Source of the DNA: a virus
Virus record (IMG/VR): IMGVR_UViG_3300032308_000692
Span: 1 to 38,282 of that record
Strand: one strand, 5' to 3'
DNA length: 38,282 nucleotides
Notes under the pieces: model-generated
What the model was told of the DNA's origin: nothing
What the model saw: only the letters and a program-made list of their open reading frames with translations
The model's database searches: none
Shown here: in pieces, positions 1-7,218 of the stretch
How positions within the stretch are numbered: the stretch's first letter is position 1
How the letters are laid out: each line of letters begins with the position of its first letter
Translations under genes and position numbers: made by a program

Positions 1-293
1 GCAGAAATAGTTAGTCTATCATCAAGTGGTTCAGGAACAATGATGATATTATCACCTTGAGCAATGGTAAAAATATCACCTGGTACATCTGCTATAAGTA
101 ATGTGCCAGCAGCATTAATAGTAGAAAATGTATTACCACCACCGGAGATTTGTTGAACTATACCTGCTGAATCTTTATAGAAGAGTTTACCGTCAGCATA
201 GTTAATAGCAAGTTCGCCATTAGCAAGGTCCCCTGGACTTGGCTGTGCTGCTACTATCGCAGATTTTTTTAACTGGATTGTTGTGTTGGCCAT
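1..293 (-). CDS. Tail fibre/structural protein, N-terminal part (3' end outside window)
   Basis: The visible ~97 residues begin MANTTIQLKKSAIVAAQPSP and continue with GDLANGELAINYADGKLFYK and a GGG linker. There is no stop before the window edge, so the C-terminus lies to the left. The N-terminal pattern (NTTIQ-K-S ... LA-GELA-- Y---LF) matches that of the fibre at 862-2301, so I infer a paralogous attachment or stalk domain. The start ATG shares one base with the stop of the upstream coiled-coil gene (TAATG), implying translational coupling. A TATAAATA box lies 67 nt upstream inside that gene; whether it is used is unknown. Function is inferred from paralogy and location only. Confidence 0.7.
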   Translation of the reverse strand, partial: MANTTIQLKKSAIVAAQPSPGDLANGELAINYADGKLFYKDSAGIVQQISGGGNTFSTINAAGTLLIADVPGDIFTIAQGDNIIIVPEPLDDRLTIS

Positions 294-835
294 TAAAAGT
301 CGTCAGTCTCTTCTTTGATTTCTTCAACCACAACCGGTGTTACAGTTTTGGTCTTTTCTTTATTTATAGTTTTTTTAGGAGACTGTTGAGGTTCAAACTT
401 ACTTAATTTTTTAGTTGCGGTACTTAGTTGTTTATTGATTTCAACTAGTTCCGCTTCTTTGCTGGTAAGTTGTTCTTTAACTTCATTTAATTCATTTGAT
501 AATAGGACCGCTTCTTGGTTCTTTTGAATTAGGTTTTTCTTAATTTCATTATACTGATTGGTAAGAGTATCCATATGAGATACTTTGGTTTTGATAGCAT
601 TATATTGTTCTTCCCAACCTTTGGCATTTTGTGCTGAAGCAGACAGTTCATTTGCGTTAGATTTAAAATCTTCTAACTCTTTTTGTATTGTGGCAATGAT
701 CTGATCTTTTTCGTTAACCAGATCATTGCTGAGTTTCAGTTGTGTTTTAAGTTGTAGAATATTATTTAAATCTTCATGTAATAATGCTACTGCGTTTTCA
801 ATATAAACATTAACATACTTATTTGCGTCACTCAT
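293..835 (-). CDS. Coiled-coil protein of the tail-fibre operon, unknown function
   Basis: This is a 180-residue protein, strongly charged, with long helical stretches rich in Leu/Glu/Lys/Gln between about residues 20 and 145. Heptad-like spacing suggests a continuous coiled coil. A Lys/Thr/Pro-rich stretch and an acidic tail (EEIKEETDDF) follow. There is no signal peptide, membrane segment or enzyme motif. The start is preceded by GGAG about 8 nt upstream. It lies between two fibre genes in the same operon, so a structural or assembly role (a fibre trimerisation rod or chaperone) is an inference. I do not recognise a named family. Confidence 0.75.
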   Translation of the reverse strand: MSDANKYVNVYIENAVALLHEDLNNILQLKTQLKLSNDLVNEKDQIIATIQKELEDFKSNANELSASAQNAKGWEEQYNAIKTKVSHMDTLTNQYNEIKKNLIQKNQEAVLLSNELNEVKEQLTSKEAELVEINKQLSTATKKLSKFEPQQSPKKTINKEKTKTVTPVVVEEIKEETDDF

Positions 836-861
836 TATAAAGTCTCCATTAGAATATTATT

Positions 862-2301
862 TTAGAAAACGCCCCCATCTAGCATAGCAAACACAGGAAC
901 ACCTTGATTAGACTGTAATACCTGACCGTCTGTGCCGGCACCGGTAACTTTTAGTGAGTTTGAACCATCACCATAAATGATACCGTTGGCAGTGAATGAT
1001 GTGACGCCTGTACCACCGACTGTAACTTTAACAATACCTGTGCTGATATAAGAACCGTTAGCAGCATTTGTATTAGCAGCACCACCAACAATGTCAGCAT
1101 AGGCATTAGCAGAAGTACCAACTGCCGCGGCATATACATTGGCAGAAGTACCAACAACAGAAGCATAAGCATTACCGGATGTTCCAACTGAAACTGTGTA
1201 AGCATTACCGGCTGCTCCGACGGCAGTAGCATAAGCATTTGCTGATGTGGCAAGTGTATTAACTTGTCCGTAAGAAGCATTAGCAACACCAAAGGAAGCA
1301 TTAATAACACCAAAGGCGGAATTAACTGCTGCGTATGTTGTATTAGAGTGTCCGAATGCCGCATTACCAATACCAAAAGCAGCATTTGAATTATCGTATG
1401 AACTACTGATCCAAACGATGGCGTTAGCACCACCAAGAGTTAGATTGCTTGTAACAAAGTCAGCAACCAAGGTAGCATTAACCATATTATTGGAATATGG
1501 TGTAAGATCATTATTCAACTCTGGATCAGCATCAAATCCTTGAAACAAGTAATATTGCTTACTAGAATGATCTCTGAAAAGACCGGTATGGACGTGTGCT
1601 GATGTGCCATTAACATAACTACCAATAAATCCGATATCAACAATGTCCGAAGGATTACCGTTTGCCAAGTAAATTAATGGATCGTTAACAACCAAGTTAT
1701 TGGCTGAAACAGAAGTGGTATTGCCACCAATAAACAGATTACCGGTAATACTAAAATCACCGGTGATTGTTTGTGAACCTGCTACTAATTTAACAAATGT
1801 AGCATTAGAATAGTTATTGGCATTTGTACCAACTACGGATGCGTAAGCATTACCTGATGTACCAACTGTATTGGCCCAGGCATTAGATGCCGCACCTACT
1901 ACATCAGCATAGGCATTACCTGATGTACCAACCAAAGTAGCATAGGCATTACCTGATGTACCAACCAAAGTAGCATAGGCATTGGCACCAATACCGGTGT
2001 TATAAGCAAGAACATTAGCAGCATTGGCTTTACCAAATGCGGCATTGGCCACATCGTAGGCAGCATTAGCAACTGTTGAACTATTAGCAACACCATAGGC
2101 GGCATTGGCAGTATTAAATGCTATATTAACGAGGTCATAGATGGATTTACCACCAATGGCAATCGTACCTAGACCATCATTTGTACCGATGAATAGTGTA
2201 TTAGAGGAATAGGAATATGCGAGTTCTGCGGCGGATAGTGTACCACCGGCAGGAGTCGCCGTAGTGGCCGACCTTTTAATTTGAATTGTTGTATTGCTCA
2301 C
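862..2301 (-). CDS. Tail fibre protein with 11-residue NAY..VGTSG repeats
   Basis: This is a 479-residue fibre-like protein. The N-terminus (SNTTIQIKRSATTATP...AELAYSYSSNTLFIG) matches the start of the gene at 1-293. Residues ~55-95 carry 7-residue ANAAYGV-type units. Residues ~100-165 and ~350-405 carry 11-residue units of the form NAYATLVGTSG. Between them is a non-repetitive beta-rich part (~165-290) with GDFSITGNLFIGGNTTS and NDPLIYLANGNPSDIVDIGF, typical of phage fibre domains. The C-terminus ends TGAGTDGQVLQSNQGVPVFA-GGVF, a common fibre ending. The start codon is GTG, with GGAG about 9 nt upstream. Likely a trimeric receptor-binding fibre or its stalk. Confidence 0.85.
   Translation of the reverse strand: MSNTTIQIKRSATTATPAGGTLSAAELAYSYSSNTLFIGTNDGLGTIAIGGKSIYDLVNIAFNTANAAYGVANSSTVANAAYDVANAAFGKANAANVLAYNTGIGANAYATLVGTSGNAYATLVGTSGNAYADVVGAASNAWANTVGTSGNAYASVVGTNANNYSNATFVKLVAGSQTITGDFSITGNLFIGGNTTSVSANNLVVNDPLIYLANGNPSDIVDIGFIGSYVNGTSAHVHTGLFRDHSSKQYYLFQGFDADPELNNDLTPYSNNMVNATLVADFVTSNLTLGGANAIVWISSSYDNSNAAFGIGNAAFGHSNTTYAAVNSAFGVINASFGVANASYGQVNTLATSANAYATAVGAAGNAYTVSVGTSGNAYASVVGTSANVYAAAVGTSANAYADIVGGAANTNAANGSYISTGIVKVTVGGTGVTSFTANGIIYGDGSNSLKVTGAGTDGQVLQSNQGVPVFAMLDGGVF
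1908..1973. repeat. Two exact tandem copies of a 33-bp unit in the fibre gene
   Basis: Positions 1908-1940 and 1941-1973 are identical, and a partial third copy follows. Each unit encodes one 11-residue NAYATLVGTSG repeat of the fibre at 862-2301. Exact identity points to recent duplication by recombination or slippage and a way to change fibre length. Confidence 0.9.
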
Positions 2302-2325
2302 TGAGGTTTTCTCCGTTTATTTGTT

Positions 2326-2577
2326 CTAAAATGTTCCGCCATTAATAATTGGTAATTCTTTAATAACGAACTTTCCACTTACCTCATCATATACAACAGT
2401 TTCGTTGTTACTTAAGCTGGAAGCATCAACATCTCTAAGTTCTTCAAGAGTGTCAACGGCACCTATTACTCCACTTCCACCGCCTCCGCCCGCTCTTACA
2501 ATCTTTACATGGCCTCTTTGTTGACTATTTATAGAAATACGGTTCTTTGGTGTTGTTGTTACTGTGATCTTAGACAT
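2326..2577 (-). CDS. Small fibre/structural protein with Gly linker
   Basis: This is an 83-residue protein. A Lys/Arg-containing N-terminus (MSKITVTTTPKNRISINSQQ) leads to a GGGGGSG linker, then a segment of the type DTLEELRDVDASSLSNNETVVYDEVSGKFVIKEL. That last pattern (L-DVD-S-L---ETV-YD---GKFV) is common in stalk segments of marine phage fibres and baseplate-attached proteins. It ends INGGTF, like the GGVF ending of the neighbouring fibre. A purine-rich ribosome-binding site precedes the ATG. Probably an accessory fibre or connector; the exact role is unknown. Confidence 0.7.
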   Translation of the reverse strand: MSKITVTTTPKNRISINSQQRGHVKIVRAGGGGGSGVIGAVDTLEELRDVDASSLSNNETVVYDEVSGKFVIKELPIINGGTF

Positions 2578-2581
2578 TTCT

Positions 2582-2920
2582 CTACTTTGTTATTGATGGA
2601 GTAACATAAATCATTCCTTCAATCAATCTAGACTTGGCATTTGATAAATCTATAATAGTAACATCAAAAAAATAGTTTCCGGCCTTGACATTGGCAGTAT
2701 TAGCAGCAGTCATAAAAATTGTAAACTCGCCATTGGCAGGATCACTAATAGAACATTGAAAAGATGCTGTAGCATTAACGGATAGTAATGACTTTCTTAA
2801 CTGACTTGTGACAATAAATCCACCAGTATTTATAGCTGTATTATTGTCGTCATTATTAATGGCAATCGTGGTGCTGAAATCAACACCTTGGTCCATATAG
2901 AGTTCTACATACTCGGCCAT
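2582..2920 (-). CDS. Small beta-rich virion protein, unknown function
   Basis: This is a 112-residue protein beginning MAEYVELYMDQGVDFSTTI and ending RLIEGMIYVTPSITK. The alternation of hydrophobic and polar residues and the lack of helices suggest an immunoglobulin-like or beta-sandwich fold. The layout (an early D-G-DF-T-I strand, a middle GEFTIFMTA, a final EG-I-VTPS) resembles small upper-baseplate or fibre-adaptor proteins of marine T4-like phages. It lies 4 nt downstream-adjacent to the 83-residue gene. No catalytic motif is visible. A virion role is inferred from context. Confidence 0.7.
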   Translation of the reverse strand: MAEYVELYMDQGVDFSTTIAINNDDNNTAINTGGFIVTSQLRKSLLSVNATASFQCSISDPANGEFTIFMTAANTANVKAGNYFFDVTIIDLSNAKSRLIEGMIYVTPSITK

Positions 2921-2929
2921 TATGGTTCC

Positions 2930-3277
2930 TTAGAGTGCTAAAATCTTTGTTGCACTATTTTGTGAAATAACATTCGCAGAAACAAGATAAGAAGTGAGTT
3001 CTTGAACATAAGGAAGTTCTTGTGGTAAATCAATCTTAGCGGTCACAATCGCTGGGTCACCATTATTGTCCCATGTAATCTTCTCTGCAAAAGTTAGATT
3101 GTTTCTAATGTCATTAGAATTCCATAATTTTGGACCAGTATTAACTGGAATTTCCTGTGGTTGAGTAATAACTTCTTCAATAGAATCAAATTCATCTGAA
3201 ATCAAATCAATAAAATTTTGATCAGCAAGAATGGCATTAACTTCTTTACCATCTTTAATAAGTCTGAAATGAGGCAT
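2930..3277 (-). CDS. Conserved small protein of the fibre operon, unknown function
   Basis: The open frame extends upstream to 3403, but I place the start at 3277 (MPHFRLIKDGKEVNAILAD, 115 residues). AAGGAAA lies just upstream of this ATG and the earlier codons overlap the oxygenase gene. The upstream gene's TAA stop (3288-3290) runs directly into this ribosome-binding site, implying coupling. The protein has a basic, beta-like N-terminus, an acidic middle (LISDEFDSIEEV) and a C-terminus ending SATKILAL. No family is recognised. Confidence 0.7.
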   Translation of the reverse strand: MPHFRLIKDGKEVNAILADQNFIDLISDEFDSIEEVITQPQEIPVNTGPKLWNSNDIRNNLTFAEKITWDNNGDPAIVTAKIDLPQELPYVQELTSYLVSANVISQNSATKILAL

Positions 3278-3287
3278 TTTTATTTCC

Positions 3288-3866
3288 TTAAAGTTGATTT
3301 TTTTTAATTCCCAAACAACGTCTTCCATCGAACAAAGTATGAGCATATGGTCCTTTAGAGTCAACATAATGCAAAAATGTTTGTAAATACCAAGACTGTT
3401 CAAAAGGCTTTCTCCAATGAAACATATCGTTTCCTTTATAAAAACATAGATCGCCTTCTTGTAATTTCAGTTCAACACTATTTATGCCTTCAGAATCCTT
3501 AGAAAAATATATTGGACTTATATTTTCTTCTTTAGGTCGACCTAAACAAACAGTAGCAGAGTATTGACATTCTGGTCTATCGACATGTATCTTCAATTCA
3601 TCATTTTTTGCATATATTCTAGTGTAAGAATATGTAGGAATAAGATTAATCTCTAAAACCTCAGACAATTTTTTACAAGCAGTTAATAAAATAGTCTCGC
3701 AAAAAGGATCCGCATAAAAACTTTTAGATTTTGGACATTGTGGATCAATATCATATTCTAATGTATCTTGTTGTATTTTGAAATAGACCTTCGCAAAATC
3801 GCACAACTCTTGTGATAAAAAATTTTTTATTATATAAAATCCATTGTCATCAAACTTTTTATTCAT
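3288..3866 (-). CDS. 2OG-Fe(II) oxygenase superfamily protein
   Basis: This is a 192-residue putative Fe(II)/2-oxoglutarate-dependent dioxygenase. The metal-binding HxD is H94/D96 in KIHVDRPECQYSATVCL. The distal histidine is H150 in GNDMFHWRKPF, and the closing strand reads YLQTFLHYVD. In this family the enzyme uses Fe(II), O2 and 2-oxoglutarate to hydroxylate a protein or small molecule. The usual distal Arg that binds 2OG is not at its common place; R152 or Q162 may substitute. It lies in the fibre operon next to a second oxygenase, so virion-protein modification is one possibility and host-directed chemistry another. The substrate is unknown. Confidence 0.8.
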   Translation of the reverse strand: MNKKFDDNGFYIIKNFLSQELCDFAKVYFKIQQDTLEYDIDPQCPKSKSFYADPFCETILLTACKKLSEVLEINLIPTYSYTRIYAKNDELKIHVDRPECQYSATVCLGRPKEENISPIYFSKDSEGINSVELKLQEGDLCFYKGNDMFHWRKPFEQSWYLQTFLHYVDSKGPYAHTLFDGRRCLGIKKNQL

Positions 3867-3873
3867 AACATCC

Positions 3874-4521
3874 TCATCTCAATTTTGGCCCACCAACCCA
3901 TCCTACTAAACTATATCTTAAACCTTTTGTAACAGGTCTAACTTCATGCAAATAAAAAGAAGGAAAAAAATTTATACAACCCATTTTTTTATTTGCAATA
4001 ATAGGATTTTCTCCACTATATATAGCTAGTTCACCACCCTCATATTTGCATGGATCTGACAATTGAATTGAAAAAGATAATTTTCTATGGTTATTAGGTT
4101 GATTCGGATTAGGAAATATGTCTAAATGTTTTTTATAGAATCCTTTATAATTCTCATCATATTCAGTAAACTGAAAAGGTTCAGTATAAACTAAATCAAA
4201 ATTGAAAAAATTTTGATTTACATAATTTATTTTTTCGGTAACTCTTTGATAAATCCATCTATTTAATTCACAAATAGTTAACCAAGAATTTTTACTTTTT
4301 CTAGTTACGGAAAAAGCTCTTCCATCTCCGGTAACAGATTCGTCTATTTTAAAATGTTTACTTATTTTTATAATTTCTAAACATTCTTTTTTATCAAAAC
4401 AATCTTCTATGTAAATATAGTTGTTATTTGTATCGTTATTTAATAACCAATAACTACTACTCTGAATATTGAATTCCGAAGGTTCATTATAATCTATTTC
4501 AGGTAAAAACAAATTGCTCAT
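3874..4521 (-). CDS. 2OG-Fe(II) oxygenase (prolyl-hydroxylase-like)
   Basis: I place the start at 4521 (MSNLFLPEIDYNEPS, 215 residues) because GGAG sits just upstream; the frame itself is open to 4557. All expected residues are present: H132 and D134 in KHLDIF, distal H192 in PSFYLHEVRPV, and the 2OG-binding R202 in KGLRYSLVGWVGGP. The order and spacing match the P4H/PKHD-type double-stranded beta-helix oxygenases common in marine T4-like phages. The catalytic set is more complete than in the oxygenase just downstream, and the two differ clearly in sequence, so they are not a recent duplication. The substrate is unknown; the fibre-locus location suggests a virion or cell-surface target. Confidence 0.88.
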   Translation of the reverse strand: MSNLFLPEIDYNEPSEFNIQSSSYWLLNNDTNNNYIYIEDCFDKKECLEIIKISKHFKIDESVTGDGRAFSVTRKSKNSWLTICELNRWIYQRVTEKINYVNQNFFNFDLVYTEPFQFTEYDENYKGFYKKHLDIFPNPNQPNNHRKLSFSIQLSDPCKYEGGELAIYSGENPIIANKKMGCINFFPSFYLHEVRPVTKGLRYSLVGWVGGPKLR

Positions 4522-4534
4522 ATTATCTCCATTA

Positions 4535-4990
4535 TTAACAGACAACCCAACCTTCAATTGAACCCATAAAACACAATCTTAAAGACATGAAAGCCATATC
4601 ACAAAGCAAGGGTTCGTCTAAACCCATAATACGATTACCATTACCATTTAATTTTATTTTAGTGATTTTTTCTCCAGAAACTTTTGTTATTATTGTTGTT
4701 TGTTCGTAATATAAAACAACCCAATCCATTAATTTAGGATATTTAGGTAATAACAAATCAGTATTTAAGGGGACGTGCTCTAAACAATATATCTGATTTA
4801 CCCTTTTAATCTCATAAGAACCATCGCTAAAAAAGAATAAACCTATACGTCCAGCTGCGTCCCCTATTTTTTCCAAAAATACTTTTTTTTGATCATAATT
4901 TAAAACTTTTGAAGCATGTTGATTCACATTCAATCTAGAGAAAGTTTTAGAATTTTCATCTTCATTTTCTAAAAATACTGTATTAAACAC
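4535..4990 (-). CDS. Hypothetical protein of the fibre locus
   Basis: This is a 151-residue protein with a mixed beta-rich composition. Segments include GDAAGRIGLFFFSDGSYEI and LMDWVVLYYEQTTIITKV, and Cys residues fall near the C-terminus (YCLEH, LLCD, LRLCF, WVVC). There is no signal peptide, transmembrane helix or recognised motif. It sits between the Gly/Cys-rich adhesin and the oxygenases on the same strand, with short gaps. A guess would be an adhesin partner or chaperone, but nothing in the sequence proves it. Confidence 0.65.
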   Translation of the reverse strand: MFNTVFLENEDENSKTFSRLNVNQHASKVLNYDQKKVFLEKIGDAAGRIGLFFFSDGSYEIKRVNQIYCLEHVPLNTDLLLPKYPKLMDWVVLYYEQTTIITKVSGEKITKIKLNGNGNRIMGLDEPLLCDMAFMSLRLCFMGSIEGWVVC

Positions 4991-5004
4991 TTATCAATCC
5001 TTTA

Positions 5005-6162
5005 TTATTCCCACCATTCTACTACAGCAAAACCATTACCAGCGAAACCATTACTGCAACATGTCGATATTCCAGCACCACCACCAATTCCAGCAGATGA
5101 AGTACAATTTAGTACAGATATTCCAGCACCACCACCGCCAAATCCAGCGGGACCTACGCCACAAGTAGCAGGATGTAGAAATCCTCCTGCTCCACCTCCA
5201 GCACCAGCACCTACGAAAGAATGAGACATAGAGCAGCCACCACCAGCAGCGCCACCACCAGCTGCACCTAAAAATGTTTTTGCCTGTGAAAGTCGGCTGT
5301 TATCAGTATAACCCATAATATTTCCAGGCTCTCCAGGTTGTCCCTGTCCAGCAAAAACTACGCCAGAGGGATATCCTGAACCCACTATGCCATATTGCGC
5401 TCCTCTTCCCATAAGACCAGCTCCGCCAGCAGCGGCATAACTAGAGGTACTACCTGGACTAGCACCTCCTCCTCCTTTACCTTCAGCGCCGAAGCACCCG
5501 ATCTGCGCGCCTCCACTGCCACCTCCTCCACCACTTCCAAAACCACCACCACCAACGCCGTGCTGCGCGCCTCCAGTGCCACTATTAGTCATAGTACCAC
5601 CAGCACCGCCATTACCAATAAGACCACCAGCACCGCCCCCACCAGCTGAGCTAATCCAGCTGTTTGGCGGATCTCCATAAGCACAGCAGCCAAGACCTCC
5701 ACATGTATTAATTGTACCTCCAACTCCACACCCAAAAGAGGCAGGGACTGGGCAGCAATAAGAGGTCCCATGATCACCACCAGTAGCAAAAATTGCATTT
5801 GCAACCCCTGTTATACAAGAAGTTCCGCCTTTTGCCGCCGTAGATGGAACAGAATAGATGGGTCCCGCTGTTTGCAAACATCCAGACTGGGCGCCAACTG
5901 TAGCACAAACAGAAAATGGTGTACCACAGGTTACTGGACCATTCCAGAAAGAAAATCCACCGCCACCGCCAGCTGCAGATTCTCTACAGTTTACAGGAAA
6001 TTCTGACCTATATGAATTTCCTCCAGCACCAATTACACCGTATGCCATATAAGTCACAGTTGAAGGAACAGTAACAGATCCAGAACTACTAAAAAATCTT
6101 ACTTTTCCTGAACCAACAGCTAATGTTCCAGGTGACTGAAAAAATTGTGATAATGAGCTCAT
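5005..6162 (-). CDS. Gly/Cys-rich adhesin-like tail fibre tip protein
   Basis: This 385-residue protein has a short N-terminus (MSSLSQFFQSPGTLAVGSGK) and a beta strand (GSVTVPSTVTYMAYGVIGAGG). The remaining ~330 residues are dominated by glycine tracts of 3-6 residues (GGGGGFSFW, GAGGGGAGG, GGGFGSGGGGGSGGAQ). About 17 cysteines are spread through the Gly-rich part, some as CC pairs. The V-vP--V----YG--GaGG entry resembles phage glycine-rich fibre domains. By analogy with T-even-type gp38 adhesins, whose glycine-rich motifs pack as polyglycine-II helices, this may be the receptor-binding tip. The high cysteine content is unusual for a cytoplasmically made protein. The G+C-rich coding of the Gly runs stands out from neighbouring genes. 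Confidence 0.75.
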   Translation of the reverse strand: MSSLSQFFQSPGTLAVGSGKVRFFSSSGSVTVPSTVTYMAYGVIGAGGNSYRSEFPVNCRESAAGGGGGFSFWNGPVTCGTPFSVCATVGAQSGCLQTAGPIYSVPSTAAKGGTSCITGVANAIFATGGDHGTSYCCPVPASFGCGVGGTINTCGGLGCCAYGDPPNSWISSAGGGGAGGLIGNGGAGGTMTNSGTGGAQHGVGGGGFGSGGGGGSGGAQIGCFGAEGKGGGGASPGSTSSYAAAGGAGLMGRGAQYGIVGSGYPSGVVFAGQGQPGEPGNIMGYTDNSRLSQAKTFLGAAGGGAAGGGCSMSHSFVGAGAGGGAGGFLHPATCGVGPAGFGGGGAGISVLNCTSSAGIGGGAGISTCCSNGFAGNGFAVVEWWE

Positions 6163-6193
6163 TTAATTATTCCTTATTTCGTTATTAATTTTA

Positions 6194-6811
6194 TCAGGTG
6201 AAAACCCATCCTCTTGTTGCATCAGCATATACAAGAGTTAAAGAGGTATTTATGATGTCTACTTGTAAATTTCCAGATACACTCATAATCTTTTCTGATC
6301 CGGGTGCAATGTTACAAGTTGTAGTGGCCGACATATTGGTAAATCCTATTTCATCTCCTGCTGTAGGAGAACTAGGTAATGTTAATACCAGTGATGCGGT
6401 TGCAACATATTGATAATTTTTTACTGCATTGGTATTTGTTGAAATGATGCTAACAGTCTTACTACCTGTTAATATTGATCCGTTTACTAGTATAGATGCA
6501 GCATTGACGGAACCTGTAAAAGAAACATTTCCACTGAATACAACATTAGTTGTGTTGGCCAAAGCATTGTTGGCTTTAACAAAGGCAGCATTAGCGGTGG
6601 TATAACCAGCATTAGCGGTGGTATAACCAGCATTAGCAACTGTATAACCAGCATTAGCCCTACCAAAAGCACCATTAGCAACACCAAACACATCCGCAAC
6701 AGGAATAGGACTTACTTTCCATACACTGTATGTTGAATCATAAGTGTATGTTATACCATTTTGTGTATATATTTGACCGTCTGTTGCTGGACTTGGAAAA
6801 TTAAGTGCCAT
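6194..6811 (-). CDS. Tail fibre protein with 7-residue repeats
   Basis: This is a 205-residue fibre-like protein. The N-terminal module (MALNFPSPATDGQIYTQNG-TYTYD----W) is paralogous to that of the fibre at 7219-8331. Residues ~40-85 carry 7-residue units such as ANAGYTT, ANAGYTV and ANAAFVK, encoded partly by identical 21-bp units near 6590-6650. The C-terminal half (FSGNVSFTGSVNAASILVNG then VATASLVLTLPSSPTAGDEIGF) is a beta domain of a type often seen in phage and virion fibres, ending GWVFT. A ribosome-binding AGAGGA precedes the ATG. Probably a short fibre or a subunit associated with the following Gly-rich protein. Confidence 0.8.
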   Translation of the reverse strand: MALNFPSPATDGQIYTQNGITYTYDSTYSVWKVSPIPVADVFGVANGAFGRANAGYTVANAGYTTANAGYTTANAAFVKANNALANTTNVVFSGNVSFTGSVNAASILVNGSILTGSKTVSIISTNTNAVKNYQYVATASLVLTLPSSPTAGDEIGFTNMSATTTCNIAPGSEKIMSVSGNLQVDIINTSLTLVYADATRGWVFT

Positions 6812-6839
6812 ATTTGGTTATCCTCTGATTCCTTATTAG

Positions 6840-6847
6840 TATTTATT
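6840..6847 (-). promoter_or_regulatory. Candidate late promoter AATAAATA upstream of the 6194-6811 fibre
   Basis: AATAAATA on the minus strand lies 28 nt upstream of the ATG at 6811. It differs by one base from the T4 late box TATAAATA, and the spacing resembles the clearer boxes before gp8 and gp25. No sigma70 -35 is visible. This is a weak call. Confidence 0.4.
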
Positions 6848-6850
6848 AGT

Positions 6851-7207
6851 TTATTCTGGTCTTGCTGGCCAAACAACATCATCTGGATTGGTAAATGTTT
6901 GTGGTATATCTCTTAGAGTCTGACGATATGTGGCCCATTCTTGTTGTTTTTCAGGAGTCATTGTGGTCCATCTATCAGGAAGGACATAGGTATCAGATTC
7001 AATTAGTGATCGATTTCTTCTAAAAATAATATCATTCCAAGTCGGAGGAATGCTTATTATTGTTTTAATAAATTGTCCGTTTTCATATTTGTCACCTATA
7101 CCAAAACCTTCTTCAACAGGTATTAAGTTATCATTGTTTGCTATGTCATCATCAACAACAATAACATTTTTAATCGTGTTATTTTCTAGTAATATGTAAT
7201 TACCCAT
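6851..7207 (-). CDS. Phage tail assembly chaperone-like protein
   Basis: The frame is open to 7450, but I place the start at 7207 (MGNYILLENNTIKNVIVVDD, 118 residues) because upstream codons overlap the preceding fibre gene and AGAGGATCAG lies just before this ATG. The C-terminal ~55 residues read R-RSLIESDTYVLPDRWT, then EWATYRQTLRDIP, then NPDDVVWPARPE. This is the hallmark of the phage tail assembly chaperone family (PF16778 type: R--LL--sDw---D--------W--YRq-LRdip---------WP--P). Such small proteins help fold or assemble tail fibres, which fits its place among fibre genes. The N-terminal half is a beta domain typical of these proteins. Confidence 0.8.
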   Translation of the reverse strand: MGNYILLENNTIKNVIVVDDDIANNDNLIPVEEGFGIGDKYENGQFIKTIISIPPTWNDIIFRRNRSLIESDTYVLPDRWTTMTPEKQQEWATYRQTLRDIPQTFTNPDDVVWPARPE

Positions 7208-7218
7208 CTGATCCTCTT

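Noticed and set aside
361-368. TATTTATA (minus TATAAATA), and copies at 2526-2533 and about 2827-2834
   Set aside because: They lie inside genes and far from the next start codon; likely chance in AT-rich sequence, though the one at 361 could serve the partial left-end gene.
1080-2100. Possible CRISPR array in the repeated fibre DNA
   Set aside because: The repeats are in-frame codons of a fibre gene with no unique spacers or dyad repeats.
1899-2105. Met/Leu-rich frames opposite or beside fibre repeats
   Set aside because: These arise from out-of-frame reading of GCA/TTG-rich repeats; no start signals or coherent protein pattern.
5395-5649. 84-residue Ser/Thr-rich plus-strand ORF
   Set aside because: It is the antisense of the Gly-rich adhesin; composition mirrors glycine codons.
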